Assembly: GCF_001368795.1 (NCBI RefSeq)
Contig: NZ_LN831198.1
Location: 3,486,783 to 3,526,550, forward strand
DNA: 39,768 nt
Reading direction: 5' to 3'
Source: Paenibacillus ihuae
Lineage (GTDB): Bacteria > Bacillota > Bacilli > Paenibacillales > Paenibacillaceae
Part shown: positions 1 through 7,983 of the stretch, in pieces
Numbering within the stretch: the stretch's first letter is position 1
Layout: each line of letters begins with the position of its first letter
Notes under the pieces: model-generated
Database searches by the model: none
Seen by the model: the letters and a program-made list of their open reading frames with translations, nothing else
What the model was told of the DNA's origin: nothing
Translations under genes and position numbers: made by a program

Positions 1-962
1 CGCCGCAGTGCCTCTTCCGCGCCGTCCCCCTCCGGCGCAGAAGCCAGTGCCGCGTCCCATGCTTCGCGGACGCGCAGTACCCGGGCGACGGCGCTTCGCG
101 TCGCCCCCGGGAACGTCCATGCCCGCAGCAGCTCATCGGCCGAAGCGGCCGACTGCCCCAGGGCATGGAGCAGCAGCGCCCACCGCAGGCGGGCGCTCTG
201 CAGTTCCCCGATCCCGGGCAGGATGGCGGCGGCTGCCGCCAAGATGCTGCCGGTCCAGGGGAACGGGGCTTTGCCGCGCGACAGCAGGCCGCTGCGCGCG
301 AGCAAGCCGAGGCCGCGCCAGGGATGCGGCCCCTCGATGATGCGCTCCGTCTCACTGCGGACGCGCTCTACGGCAATATGCGCCAGCTTGTCCCGCTGGC
401 GCAGCAGCCCCCGCCAGGTGTTCTTGGCGACGGCAAAGTCCAGCACCGACGCGAAGCGGATGCAGCGCAGCATGCGCAGCGCGTCCTCGTCGAAGCGCTC
501 CTCCGCTGACCCTACGCAGCGGATCAACCGGGCGCTTAAATCACGCGCCCCCCCAAAAGGGTCCACCAGCACACCGTCAAGCCCGCAGCAGATGGCATTG
601 ATCGTGAAATCACGCCTCCGCAGATCCTCTTTAACATCGCTTACAAAAAAGACGTGCTCCGGACGGCGGTGATCGGCATAGCCGCTTTCCGTCCGGTACG
701 TCGTCACTTCAAAGCTGTATCCATCCTGCAATACCGTAACGGTTCCGTGCTCAAGCCCCGTGGGAATACAGCGAGTGAACAAGCCCATAACCTCCTCCGG
801 CAGCGCGGAGGTCGTCAGATCCATATCATGCACCGGCCGGCCCAGGAGCTCATCACGGATGCAGCCCCCGACATAATAGGCTTCACGGCCGATCTCAAGC
901 AGGCCTGCGATCACCTTGCCGGCTGCTTCCGCCATACCGGATGGTGCCATTGTCCATTCCAT
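1..962 (-). CDS. cca: CCA tRNA nucleotidyltransferase, 3' end missing
   Basis: This open frame runs off the left edge, so only the N-terminal 320 or so residues are present. The enzyme adds or repairs the CCA end of tRNAs using CTP and ATP, in the cytoplasm. The nucleotidyltransferase motif is visible near residues 31-48 (YYVGGCIRDELLG, then DMDLTTSA), followed by RRRDFTINAI and the AEERFDEDALRMLR region that precedes the RNA-binding part. The ATG at 962 has AAGGAG six bases upstream and lies ten bases after the bshA stop, so it is the last visible gene of the dapB-mgsA-bshB1-bshA operon, as in B. subtilis (papS). The distal part is markedly richer in GC than the rest of the window, but the reading frame is intact through a run of seven C near 545. 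Identification is firm; the C-terminus cannot be judged. Confidence 0.93.
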   Translation of the reverse strand, partial: MEWTMAPSGMAEAAGKVIAGLLEIGREAYYVGGCIRDELLGRPVHDMDLTTSALPEEVMGLFTRCIPTGLEHGTVTVLQDGYSFEVTTYRTESGYADHRRPEHVFFVSDVKEDLRRRDFTINAICCGLDGVLVDPFGGARDLSARLIRCVGSAEERFDEDALRMLRCIRFASVLDFAVAKNTWRGLLRQRDKLAHIAVERVRSETERIIEGPHPWRGLGLLARSGLLSRGKAPFPWTGSILAAAAAILPGIGELQSARLRWALLLHALGQSAASADELLRAWTFPGATRSAVARVLRVREAWDAALASAPEGDGAEEALR

Positions 963-972
963 GAAGCTCTCC

Positions 973-2130
973 TTACCCCCGGATGGTATCCATTCCGAGC
1001 ACCTTGCGCCCTAGCACACGGTAGTAAATATCCTCATACTGATTCGTGATGCTGTCTCGGCTGAAATCATTGCATGACCTCTCCAGACACGCCTTTCTGA
1101 ACTGTTCTGTCATCCCCTCATCCGACAGCAGCTTCACCGCATATTTCGCCATAGCCGTCGTGTCGCCGATCGGCGCCAGGAAGCCGGTTTTGCCGTGCTG
1201 AATCAGCTCCGGTATACCTCCGGTTTGCGAACCGATTGTCGGGACTCCGCAGGCCATCGCTTCGAGCGCAACCAGGCCGAAGCTCTCCTTCTCCGAAGGA
1301 AGCAGCAGCAGATCCGCCAGGGAGATTACCTGGGCAATCTCATCCTGCTTACCCAGGAAACGGACTTTATGCTCCAGGCCCATTTCATTAATTTTCGCCT
1401 GAATCTTCGGCAGTTCAGGACCCTCGCCTACAAGCAGCAGCTTCGCAGGGATCTCCTTGCTCACCTTGGCAAAAACATCAACGACATCACTCACCCGTTT
1501 GACCGGGCGGAAATTGCTGATATGCATCAGTATCTTCTCATCCGGATTGGCAAAATCGCCGCGGAGATCGGTTACGTCACGCGGGTAATACACACGCTTG
1601 TCGACAAAGTTATAGGTCAGATCAATATCACGGGTAATATCCAGCACGCGCCGGGTTTCCTTGATCAGATCCTGAGAGACAGCCGTAACCGCATCACTTT
1701 CATTGATGCCGAGGCGGATCAGGTCCTTAAGCGATTCATCCTGGCCGAGTACTGTAATATCTGTCCCGTGCAGGGTTGTGACTACCTTGATGTCATTGCC
1801 GAGCATCTGCTTGGCCAGGAACGCGCACACGGCATGAGGCACCGCATAATGAACATGGAACAAGTCGAGCCCCTGCATCTTGGCTACCTGCGCCATCTTG
1901 GTTGCAAGCGCCAGATCGTAAGGAGGGTAACGGAAGACATAGTAATCGTTAACCTCAACCTCATGGTAAAATATATTTTTCTGAAACGTTCCAAGCCGGA
2001 ACGGGATACTGTGTGTAATAAAATGGACCTCATGGCCCTTTTCAGCCAGAAGCTTCCCCAGTTCAGTTGCCACTACCCCCGAGCCGCCCAGAGACGGATA
2101 ACAGGTGATGCCTATTTTTAGCCGGTCCAT
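973..2130 (-). CDS. bshA: N-acetyl-alpha-D-glucosaminyl L-malate synthase BshA
   Basis: This GT4-family, GT-B-fold glycosyltransferase of 385 residues joins UDP-GlcNAc to L-malate, the first step of bacillithiol synthesis. Visible features are the glycine-rich N-terminal loop ([15 protein letters not shown], residues 11-25), [10 protein letters not shown] near 120-129, and the E-x7-E nucleotide-sugar motif ESFGLVALE with glutamates at 282 and 290. Length matches the family. It lies 100 bases after bshB1 and just before cca, the same order as ypjG-ypjH-papS in B. subtilis. The gap holds an isolated TATAAT (minus strand, 2184-2189) with no convincing -35, so a weak internal promoter is possible but unproven. 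Identification rests on motifs and on the adjacent deacetylase of the same pathway. Confidence 0.95.
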   Translation of the reverse strand: MDRLKIGITCYPSLGGSGVVATELGKLLAEKGHEVHFITHSIPFRLGTFQKNIFYHEVEVNDYYVFRYPPYDLALATKMAQVAKMQGLDLFHVHYAVPHAVCAFLAKQMLGNDIKVVTTLHGTDITVLGQDESLKDLIRLGINESDAVTAVSQDLIKETRRVLDITRDIDLTYNFVDKRVYYPRDVTDLRGDFANPDEKILMHISNFRPVKRVSDVVDVFAKVSKEIPAKLLLVGEGPELPKIQAKINEMGLEHKVRFLGKQDEIAQVISLADLLLLPSEKESFGLVALEAMACGVPTIGSQTGGIPELIQHGKTGFLAPIGDTTAMAKYAVKLLSDEGMTEQFRKACLERSCNDFSRDSITNQYEDIYYRVLGRKVLGMDTIRG

Positions 2131-2230
2131 AGCTCCGTCCCCTTCGTTAACTTATCTCTTACTTCAAGTAATGATATGAGTTTATTATAGTTGCATCTCA
2201 GGAGGAAATAAAGTTTCTAATGGCCCCCGC

Positions 2231-2923
2231 TTATAAAAATAGATCAACGGCATGGGGAACCTTCGCTGCGAACCCTTCAGCAAAGGGAATCAGCCTCCGT
2301 TGTCCGAGCAGCATATCCCTTGAGCGGACACGTTCAATATAGCCCTCGTTGAGCGGTGTCGATACCACATCCTCACCCGGGGTCTTCTCGAATTGGGAAC
2401 GGTAGCAGGACAACGCCTGCTCCTTTAAACCATATTGCTGAGTCACATCTACTATAAGGTCGGTACGGCCCAGGTCATTAATAAAGTAAAAATAGAGCAG
2501 CGGTGCAGGTATGGCCGGCTTGTCCGGCATGTATTTGCGCAGCTTCGAATTGAATACCGCTTCCTCCACCAGCTTACTGCAGGCGATATGATCAGGATGA
2601 CGGTCTTCCCAATACGGGGCAAACACGATGGCCGGGGCAAATTTCCGAATTTCTGCAGTCACTGCAGCCAGATGCTCCTCTGACATGTACAGGCCGCGGT
2701 CAGGTAATCCAAGATTGGTACGTACGGATGCCCCCAGCACTTCAGCGGCCTGATGAGCCTCCTGCTTGCGGCGTTCCACGGTTCCGTTCGAGGACATTTC
2801 CGCTGCAGTCAAATCGCACAGGCCTACCTTCAGACCGGCAGCAGTATGCTTGGCAATGGTTCCCGCCATCCCGATCTCAGCATCATCTGCATGAGCCCCG
2901 AATACAAGAATGTCCAGTTTCAT
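2231..2923 (-). CDS. bshB1: Bacillithiol biosynthesis deacetylase BshB1
   Basis: This 230-residue LmbE/PIG-L family zinc hydrolase removes the acetyl group from GlcNAc-malate, the second bacillithiol step. The zinc-binding AHADD motif lies at residues 10-14 and the partner histidine is in RHPDH (His112). The ATG shares bases with the stop of mgsA (TAATG), which points to translational coupling. The product of BshA, encoded next, is its substrate, so two consecutive steps are encoded side by side. The order mgsA-bshB1-bshA matches B. subtilis. The third enzyme, BshC, is not in this window. BshB2 is the other possible family member, but context favours BshB1. Confidence 0.94.
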   Translation of the reverse strand: MKLDILVFGAHADDAEIGMAGTIAKHTAAGLKVGLCDLTAAEMSSNGTVERRKQEAHQAAEVLGASVRTNLGLPDRGLYMSEEHLAAVTAEIRKFAPAIVFAPYWEDRHPDHIACSKLVEEAVFNSKLRKYMPDKPAIPAPLLYFYFINDLGRTDLIVDVTQQYGLKEQALSCYRSQFEKTPGEDVVSTPLNEGYIERVRSRDMLLGQRRLIPFAEGFAAKVPHAVDLFL

Positions 2924-3345
2924 TATTCGTCCACACCCGGCTTGTATTTATGTACCAGCTCCCGCCATCCGAAATCGCCGCGGTCGATCGCCTTTACCAG
3001 AATTTCAGCTGTAGCGATGTTGGTCGCTACAGGAATACCGTATACATCGCACAAACGGAGCAGTGCTGTGATATCCGGCTCATGTGGCTGTGCCATTAGC
3101 GGATCACGCAGGAAAATAATCAGATCCAGCTCATCCTGTGCCACCAGCGAACCGATCTGCTGGTCTCCGCCGAGCGGTCCAGACATGAAACGGTGAATTT
3201 TAAGCTGGGTGACATCCATAATCCGCTGGCCCGTAGTTCCCGTTGAATACAATTCCAGCCCGGTAAAAACATTCTCATAAGCGGTAACGAAATTGACCAT
3301 CTCTTCTTTTTTCCGGTCATGTGCAATAAAGGCAATCTTCAACAT
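2923..3345 (-). CDS. mgsA: Methylglyoxal synthase
   Basis: This cytoplasmic enzyme converts dihydroxyacetone phosphate to methylglyoxal and phosphate, a bypass of lower glycolysis when sugar phosphates accumulate. At 140 residues it has the usual length. Visible family motifs are the N-terminal IAHDRKK, the phosphate-binding STGTTGQ, the [10 protein letters not shown] loop and LIIFLRDPL, which carries the catalytic aspartate. It sits 17 bases after dapB and overlaps the bshB1 start by one base, so it belongs to the same transcript. Methylglyoxal is detoxified through bacillithiol in Bacillus, which makes the pairing with bshA and bshB1 functionally sensible; that link is inference from family knowledge. 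Confidence 0.96.
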   Translation of the reverse strand: MLKIAFIAHDRKKEEMVNFVTAYENVFTGLELYSTGTTGQRIMDVTQLKIHRFMSGPLGGDQQIGSLVAQDELDLIIFLRDPLMAQPHEPDITALLRLCDVYGIPVATNIATAEILVKAIDRGDFGWRELVHKYKPGVDE

Positions 3346-3362
3346 GATGAGTTCTCCCCTGT

Positions 3363-4166
3363 CTATTCAATAAAATGCTCAAAGCCATAGATCAAGCCTG
3401 TGTATTCCATCACTTTCTGGATACCCATTTTGACCCCTGGCATGTAACCTGCCCGCTCGTATGAATCATGGCGGATTTTTAGCGATTGTCCAAAACCGCC
3501 GAATACTACTTCCTCTTGGGCAAATACGCCGGGAAGACGGACACTGTGAATCCGGAAGCCGTTGTATAAACCGCCGCGCGCTCCCTCGATAATCTCTTCT
3601 TCCTGCGGATTACCCTGGCGGAGCTCCTGCCGGGCTTCAGAGATCATCTCAGCCGTTTTGATCGCCGTACCTGACGGGGCATCCAGCTTCTGATCACCAT
3701 GATACTCGATAATTTCCAGATGCGGGAAATACTTAGCCGCCTGGGCGGCAAATTTCATCAGCAGAATCGCACCAATCGAGAAGTTCGGGGCAATGAGCCC
3801 ACCGATTCCCTGCTCCTGACATTGCTTGTCCAGCTCGGCAATCTGCTCCGGGGTGAAACCGGTAGTCCCTATGACCGGACGCACCCCGTATTTAATTGCA
3901 AGCGAAGTGTTGGCATAAGCGGATTGCGGAATCGTAAAATCAACAAGCACATCTCCGCGGCTTCCTGCCAAGGCAGCTTCCAGATCCGATGTAACTGTTA
4001 TTCCGCACTCTTCTAGTCCTACCATGCGCCCTGCATCTGTGTCGCCTGCGGAACGGTCTACCGCCGCTGCAAGTTCCAGTTCTTCATCCTGCAGTACCAG
4101 CTTAACAACCTCTTTACCCATTCTGCCTCCTGCTCCGGAGACAATCACTCTGATCTTGTCGCTCAC
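3363..4166 (-). CDS. dapB: 4-hydroxy-tetrahydrodipicolinate reductase
   Basis: DapB reduces hydroxy-tetrahydrodipicolinate with NAD(P)H in the lysine/diaminopimelate pathway, which feeds peptidoglycan and, in spore formers, dipicolinate. The 267-residue protein has the Rossmann motif [13 protein letters not shown] at residues 9-21, the GTTGFT segment, and the substrate motif [15 protein letters not shown]. In most DapB proteins this motif begins with two histidines (E-x-H-H); here the second is glycine, while the first (catalytic) histidine and the lysine of KLDAPSGT are kept. It is followed 17 bases later by mgsA and preceded by a TPR-protein gene. Identification is firm. Confidence 0.96.
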   Translation of the reverse strand: MSDKIRVIVSGAGGRMGKEVVKLVLQDEELELAAAVDRSAGDTDAGRMVGLEECGITVTSDLEAALAGSRGDVLVDFTIPQSAYANTSLAIKYGVRPVIGTTGFTPEQIAELDKQCQEQGIGGLIAPNFSIGAILLMKFAAQAAKYFPHLEIIEYHGDQKLDAPSGTAIKTAEMISEARQELRQGNPQEEEIIEGARGGLYNGFRIHSVRLPGVFAQEEVVFGGFGQSLKIRHDSYERAGYMPGVKMGIQKVMEYTGLIYGFEHFIE

Positions 4167-4200
4167 CTTTATTTCCTCCTCGCTTTCACTGGTTCCATCA

Positions 4201-4722
4201 TTAGTGGATATATTTTTGCAATGATCTTTGCAGGTCTTTCATAAGCTGCCGAAGGCCGGAGTCATCCGGGTGGAGGGCAATAACCTCTTTCATCGCGGCA
4301 ATCGCCTGTACGTGCTCATTCATGCGGCTATGCGCAATCGCGAGCCAGACATAGGCATCGCCATATAGAGGATCAAGTGAAATCGCTTCTTTCAGGAGTG
4401 TGACCGGACGATAAGGATTAAGCGTCCCTCCTGCTTCATCCTCCAGCAGACGTTTAGCCTCCTGAACAAGCTTAAGGGCCTGCAGATGCTGGAGGTGCAA
4501 ATGGTATTCCGGCTTGCCGCTATCCAGCTTCACCGCTGCGAGCGCATGCTCCAGCGCCTTATCCATCATACCGCTGCGCGCATAGGTAATCGAACACCGG
4601 TATCTGACCTCTGCGTCGTCGGGGCTGGCCGATATCGCAGCTTCAAAAAATTGAATTGCCTCTTCAAAATCGCTGCGCAAAATAGACCGGTATGCCGCAT
4701 TGACATAATCGTTATGATTCAT
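4201..4722 (-). CDS. Tetratricopeptide-repeat protein, unknown role
   Basis: This 173-residue protein is rich in TPR-like helical pairs. One repeat is visible near residues 8-40 (YRSILRSDFEEAIQFFEAAI followed by SPDDAEVRYR). A second is near 42-75 (ARSGMMDKALEHALAAV) and a third near 120-150 (GDAYVWLAIAHSRMNEHVQAI then ALHPDD). TPRs mediate protein-protein contacts; no enzymatic domain is seen. There is no signal peptide or membrane segment, so it is probably cytoplasmic. It lies between the MazG-like gene and dapB, where B. subtilis has ypjD directly followed by dapB, so it is an extra gene in this operon. Nothing in the sequence identifies a partner. Confidence 0.85.
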   Translation of the reverse strand: MNHNDYVNAAYRSILRSDFEEAIQFFEAAISASPDDAEVRYRCSITYARSGMMDKALEHALAAVKLDSGKPEYHLHLQHLQALKLVQEAKRLLEDEAGGTLNPYRPVTLLKEAISLDPLYGDAYVWLAIAHSRMNEHVQAIAAMKEVIALHPDDSGLRQLMKDLQRSLQKYIH

Positions 4723-4781
4723 ATACTCACCATCCTGACGGCTAAATCCCGTTCGTTTGGTACAGCATATGTTATAGAGGC

Positions 4782-5111
4782 CTAATCGGTGTTTTTAAGT
4801 GTCCACCGTCCGGCATCACGGGTATTGAACTTGTGCATCACTTTATTATGGGCTTCCGTCAGGTCAATGCCCAGAGAATTGGCGAAGCATACGGTTATGA
4901 ACAGAATATCACCCAGTTCAAGCTCAATAGAATTGTCCGCCTCATCTGCCTTTTTAGGCTTTTCGCCGAATTGATGGTTCACTTCGCGGGCCAGCTCACC
5001 CACTTCTTCCGACATTCGGGCCAGCATAGACAACGGGCTGAAGTAACCTTCCTTAAACTGTGAGATATAAGCATCGACTTCGCGCTGTATCTCACCAAGA
5101 CTTTTATCCAT
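4782..5111 (-). CDS. MazG-family nucleotide pyrophosphohydrolase (YpjD-like)
   Basis: This 109-residue protein is a small all-alpha NTP pyrophosphohydrolase of the MazG superfamily, which hydrolyses (d)NTPs to monophosphates, often as a house-cleaning enzyme. The magnesium-binding residues are visible as EEVGELAREVNHQFGEKPKK near 35-54 and ELELGDILF near 64-72. It closely resembles B. subtilis YpjD, which also precedes dapB. It is the first gene of the operon that runs through TPR, dapB, mgsA, bshB1, bshA and cca. A plausible promoter lies at 5160-5188. The Shine-Dalgarno is unclear: a G-rich run sits about 14 bases upstream of the ATG. The exact substrate is not known. Confidence 0.92.
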   Translation of the reverse strand: MDKSLGEIQREVDAYISQFKEGYFSPLSMLARMSEEVGELAREVNHQFGEKPKKADEADNSIELELGDILFITVCFANSLGIDLTEAHNKVMHKFNTRDAGRWTLKNTD

Positions 5112-5159
5112 AATTTGTTGCTTCGCCCCCCTATAAATTCTTGCCTTCTGTTTGCCCCT

Positions 5160-5188
5160 ATGTTATCGTAAAGACGTTTTGAAGACAA
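5160..5188 (-). promoter_or_regulatory. Candidate sigma-A promoter of the mazG-dapB-bsh operon
   Basis: On the minus strand TTGTCT (5188-5183) and TAACAT (5165-5160) are separated by exactly 17 bases, each matching consensus at four of six positions. It lies 49 bases upstream of the first gene of the operon. Matches are moderate, so this is a suggestion. Confidence 0.4.
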
Positions 5189-5270
5189 ATCTTTTTTACA
5201 TTTGCAGCTGTACACCATAAGAAAAATGCTTGTATAAAACGCCCGTAAGAGGGCTTAGGCGAGGGATTAT

Positions 5271-6140
5271 ATGAAATCATTAAATGCAATGAATATCGGC
5301 AAAACAGTAGCGCCTATCATGCTGGGTGCGGCAATATATGCGTTCGGGCTCCTGTACTTTATCGTCCCCAATCAGCTGATGGAGGGAGGAGTAACCGGGA
5401 TTACCATCCTGCTGAATTATGCCTTTGATATTCCGATCTTCCTGACTACGCTGCTGCTGAACCTCCCGCTGTTCCTGCTGGGCTGGAAGGTACTTGGTTC
5501 TAATCAGATTGTCTATACCGGTGTCGGTATTGGGGCATTGTCTTTTTTCCTGTGGGTTTTTGAACGGATGATTGCCGCAGGCTGGCTGGTGCCCTTCAGC
5601 ACCGAGCACGATTTTATTCTTGCTTCATTATATGCCGGGGTGACGCTAGGCCTTGGACTTGGTATCGTCTTCCGGTACGGCGGGACCACTGGCGGTGTTG
5701 ACATCGTTGCCCGGATTCTCGGGCGCAAGTTCGGCTGGAGCATGGGCCAGATTATATTAGCTGTCGATGTTATCATTATCGGCGCATCACTGCTCTACAT
5801 ACCCCGTGAAAAAATCTTGTATACCCTTGTGGCTGTATTTATCGCTTCACGTGTGATTGATTTCATCCAAGAAGGCGCTTATGCCGCCAAGGCCTTCACG
5901 ATCATCAGCGACGATGCTCCACAAATCGCGGACCTGATCACTGCCGAAATGGAGCGCGGCGTGACGCTGATCCCGGCCATCGGCGCGTATTCGAAGCAGG
6001 CCAAGCATATGGTGTATTGCGTTGTCTCCCGCCAGGAAATCCGCCGGCTCAGCCAATTAGTGAAGTCAATAGATCCAACAGCATTTGTAATTATCAGCGA
6101 TGTTCACGATGTCATGGGCGAAGGCTTCCGGGAATCCTGA
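5271..6140 (+). CDS. YitT-family membrane protein (YpjC-like)
   Basis: This 289-residue integral membrane protein has five or so hydrophobic segments, roughly at residues 14-36, 43-70, 78-98, 107-130 and 150-190. A soluble C-terminal DUF2179 domain starts near residue 205 (AFTIISDDAPQIADLI). The glycine-rich motifs LMEGGVTGITILLNY and FRYGGTTGGVDIVARI are typical of the YitT family. Function is unknown; transport is often supposed but not shown. It is divergent from the MazG operon and convergent with ypjB, whereas the neighbours keep the B. subtilis ypj order. The ATG is preceded by GAGGG seven bases away. It is the only clear plus-strand protein gene in the window. Confidence 0.92.
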   Translation: MKSLNAMNIGKTVAPIMLGAAIYAFGLLYFIVPNQLMEGGVTGITILLNYAFDIPIFLTTLLLNLPLFLLGWKVLGSNQIVYTGVGIGALSFFLWVFERMIAAGWLVPFSTEHDFILASLYAGVTLGLGLGIVFRYGGTTGGVDIVARILGRKFGWSMGQIILAVDVIIIGASLLYIPREKILYTLVAVFIASRVIDFIQEGAYAAKAFTIISDDAPQIADLITAEMERGVTLIPAIGAYSKQAKHMVYCVVSRQEIRRLSQLVKSIDPTAFVIISDVHDVMGEGFRES

Positions 6141-6211
6141 TTACATAATGGTATATTACTGGCTGAATCTCCAGTGAACTATTAGGGGTTCGAATCCTAT
6201 TGCACAAGAAG

Positions 6212-6257
6212 AAGGCTCTCCTTTCCGTGTCACTAGACACGAAAAAGGAGAGCCTTT
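6212..6257. terminator. Terminator between convergent genes
   Basis: A long hairpin lies between the convergent YitT-family gene and ypjB: AAGGCTCTCC...GGAGAGCCTT outer stem, CGTGTC/GACACG inner stem, ACTA loop, with an A/T-rich internal loop. On the plus strand the outer arm runs into TTTTT, so it can end the YitT-family transcript. On the minus strand the downstream TTCTTCTT is a weaker tract but could serve ypjB. Confidence 0.9.
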
Positions 6258-6301
6258 TTGTTATACATATAATAGAGAGTTCATAATGTCCATCTTCACC
6301 G

Positions 6302-7195
6302 CTAGACCGGCTTCAAATCCTCCTGCTCTCCACGGTACTTGCGGTATCCGGCATAAGCCAGTGCGGATAGGATAAAAGCTCCGGCAAGCATGCCCCAGGC
6401 TCCATATTTCTGAGGCGACAGCGGGAGCGACAACACGGGCTCATCCCGTTCCTTACCGAACATCACCCTTACTGCATCCTGACCGTAAGAGATAATCTCA
6501 AGCAGCCGCGAACGCTCAGGGGGCTGGGCGGATGATGTCACTCCCGCTGCATAGGACAGCCAGGAATCAAAAGCATTTACGACCTCCGGGCGGCTGGAAA
6601 TGACAACCGCCGGCCGGATAGTGTCATATCTGCTCTGCAGCCGGGTAACGGCTGTCTTCCAGCCCTCCAGATCACCAGCCGCAGCGCTTTTCTCCAGATC
6701 GTTCAGATCCTCACGGAACAGCTTGTAATACTGCTGCCACATCGGCTGACGGGGATGATTCAGGCTGTTGGCAGCAAGCCGGACTCTGGCAGCCGCAGAT
6801 TCTATTTTCTCCGGAACAATCTGCGCAGCTGCAAAGGCAGCCTTAAGGTCCACAATGACCCCTGACAGTGCATTAACCCCTTCAACCGAAGTCTGACCCT
6901 CAAATGAGGAGGATACAAAGATCTTCGAGATCTCTTCACTCTCCTGCCTTGCCTTGGCGATATCGCCTTTGAGAACATAATTATATAAAGCTTCAGCCGC
7001 TTGTTCCAGGCGCTGTGCACCGCTTCCGCCGGTCTGCACCGGTGAACCGCTTCCGGCTACTGACGCATGCCCGGTCTTATTGCCGGCTTCTCCGGGGCCA
7101 TACACCCCGTAGGCCGATACTTTCCCGCCGTTCAACCCGGCAAGCAGCCAGCACAACATTAATCCTGTCAGCACAATATATCTCCTGCGCCGCAT
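6302..7195 (-). CDS. ypjB: Sporulation protein YpjB
   Basis: This 297-residue protein has a signal peptide or anchor at residues 5-28 (YIVLTGLMLCWLLAGLNGG, then SAYG), a helical extracytoplasmic region, and a C-terminal membrane segment near 264-282 (GMLAGAFILSALAYAGYRKY) followed by a short basic tail. This layout, together with its place next to the DUF1405 gene and the qcr genes, matches YpjB, annotated as a sporulation protein in Bacillus. Its biochemical role is unknown. A G-rich Shine-Dalgarno lies upstream of the ATG. It follows ypjA by 56 bases and is probably cotranscribed with it. Sequence similarity is judged from layout and context, so the name is moderately sure. Confidence 0.8.
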   Translation of the reverse strand: MRRRRYIVLTGLMLCWLLAGLNGGKVSAYGVYGPGEAGNKTGHASVAGSGSPVQTGGSGAQRLEQAAEALYNYVLKGDIAKARQESEEISKIFVSSSFEGQTSVEGVNALSGVIVDLKAAFAAAQIVPEKIESAAARVRLAANSLNHPRQPMWQQYYKLFREDLNDLEKSAAAGDLEGWKTAVTRLQSRYDTIRPAVVISSRPEVVNAFDSWLSYAAGVTSSAQPPERSRLLEIISYGQDAVRVMFGKERDEPVLSLPLSPQKYGAWGMLAGAFILSALAYAGYRKYRGEQEDLKPV

Positions 7196-7251
7196 GAGAC
7201 ATCCCCCCTACTCTAAATGTATGGGAGAAGGACAAGAGATAGAACAGCCTG

Positions 7252-7917
7252 TCAGCGTCTCATCCCAGCCCGCTGCAGGGGATGTGCCGCCCTGGCTTTT
7301 GACTCGAAAACCCAGGCCGCCGCCGTGCTCAATAAAGTCAGAAGGATTGTGAAGTTCTGTACTTTGAGGATATCATCATCAAGTTCCGAAGGCAGCCAAG
7401 GATAAATGCCAACTGAATAATCCACCATATCGTTCGCCAGTGTCCAGAGCACTGCCAGCGGAAGCATCCGCCGGAATGAGAAGAACCGTGCATAGATCAG
7501 TGCCTCAACCGCCATTCCAGTATGCGACACTACCAGCATCCAGTCCTGCCAGCTCACGGAATCCCCCTGATAGCCGCCGGCGAAAATCATACTGACCGCC
7601 CAAATTCCGTACTTCACAGAAGTGACAACGGCGAGCGCTTCGATGAGCTCCCGTACCAGTGTCCCTTTTAGCCCTTTCGGGGGATATAGCATTAGGAGCA
7701 GTGAAACCGTAAAGAACAGGCTTGCCGTCGGACTGTCCGGAACGAACGGGAGCAGCCATACCTGATAGTTCTCTGCTGTAAACGCTAATTGATTGCCATA
7801 CCATATGTATCCGTAAATCGTCCCAAGGAAATTCACAATAATTAGCAGCCATATGACTCCCCGGTGCTTGAACAGCTTGTCTATAGCCGGCATAAACGAT
7901 TTCACCCTCCACATCAT
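7252..7917 (-). CDS. ypjA: DUF1405 membrane protein (YpjA-like)
   Basis: This polytopic membrane protein of about 221 residues has six or so hydrophobic stretches. The first begins RGVIWLLIIVNFLGTIYGYI and is followed by WYGNQL, characteristic of the DUF1405/YpjA family. The frame is open further upstream to 7956, but that start would lie inside the terminator of the qcr operon (7941-7967). I therefore prefer the ATG at 7917, preceded at some distance by GGAGAAG. An ATG at 7893 (MPAIDKLF) preceded by GGAGG is an alternative. Function is unknown. It follows qcrC and precedes ypjB exactly as in B. subtilis. Confidence 0.85.
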   Translation of the reverse strand: MMWRVKSFMPAIDKLFKHRGVIWLLIIVNFLGTIYGYIWYGNQLAFTAENYQVWLLPFVPDSPTASLFFTVSLLLMLYPPKGLKGTLVRELIEALAVVTSVKYGIWAVSMIFAGGYQGDSVSWQDWMLVVSHTGMAVEALIYARFFSFRRMLPLAVLWTLANDMVDYSVGIYPWLPSELDDDILKVQNFTILLTLLSTAAAWVFESKARAAHPLQRAGMRR

Positions 7918-7940
7918 GACAGACTCTTCTCCATACAGAC

Positions 7941-7967
7941 AAAAACCTGACCGCATATACGATCAGG
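7941..7967 (-). terminator. Intrinsic terminator of the qcrABC operon
   Basis: On the minus strand an eight-base-pair stem CCTGATCG/CGGTCAGG (one G-T pair) with a TATATG loop is followed by TTTTTG. It starts 17 bases after the qcrC stop and separates qcrC from ypjA. Confidence 0.88.
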
Positions 7968-7983
7968 CTGCGCTAATATTATT

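Noticed and set aside
165-1049. Several plus-strand open frames over cca
   Set aside because: They lie opposite a conserved gene in GC-rich DNA, where antisense frames stay open by codon bias; their products have no recognisable features.
1195-2121. 308-codon plus-strand frame opposite bshA
   Set aside because: It is the antisense shadow of a firmly identified gene and has no ribosome binding site of note.
6150-6210. tRNA-like stretch (ACTGG/CCAGT hairpin followed by GGGGTTCGAATCC)
   Set aside because: The T-loop-like motif is good, but the T stem has a mismatch, the anticodon loop would be eight bases, the variable region is too long, and no matching 5' acceptor strand or D arm is found upstream. 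At most a remnant or chance.
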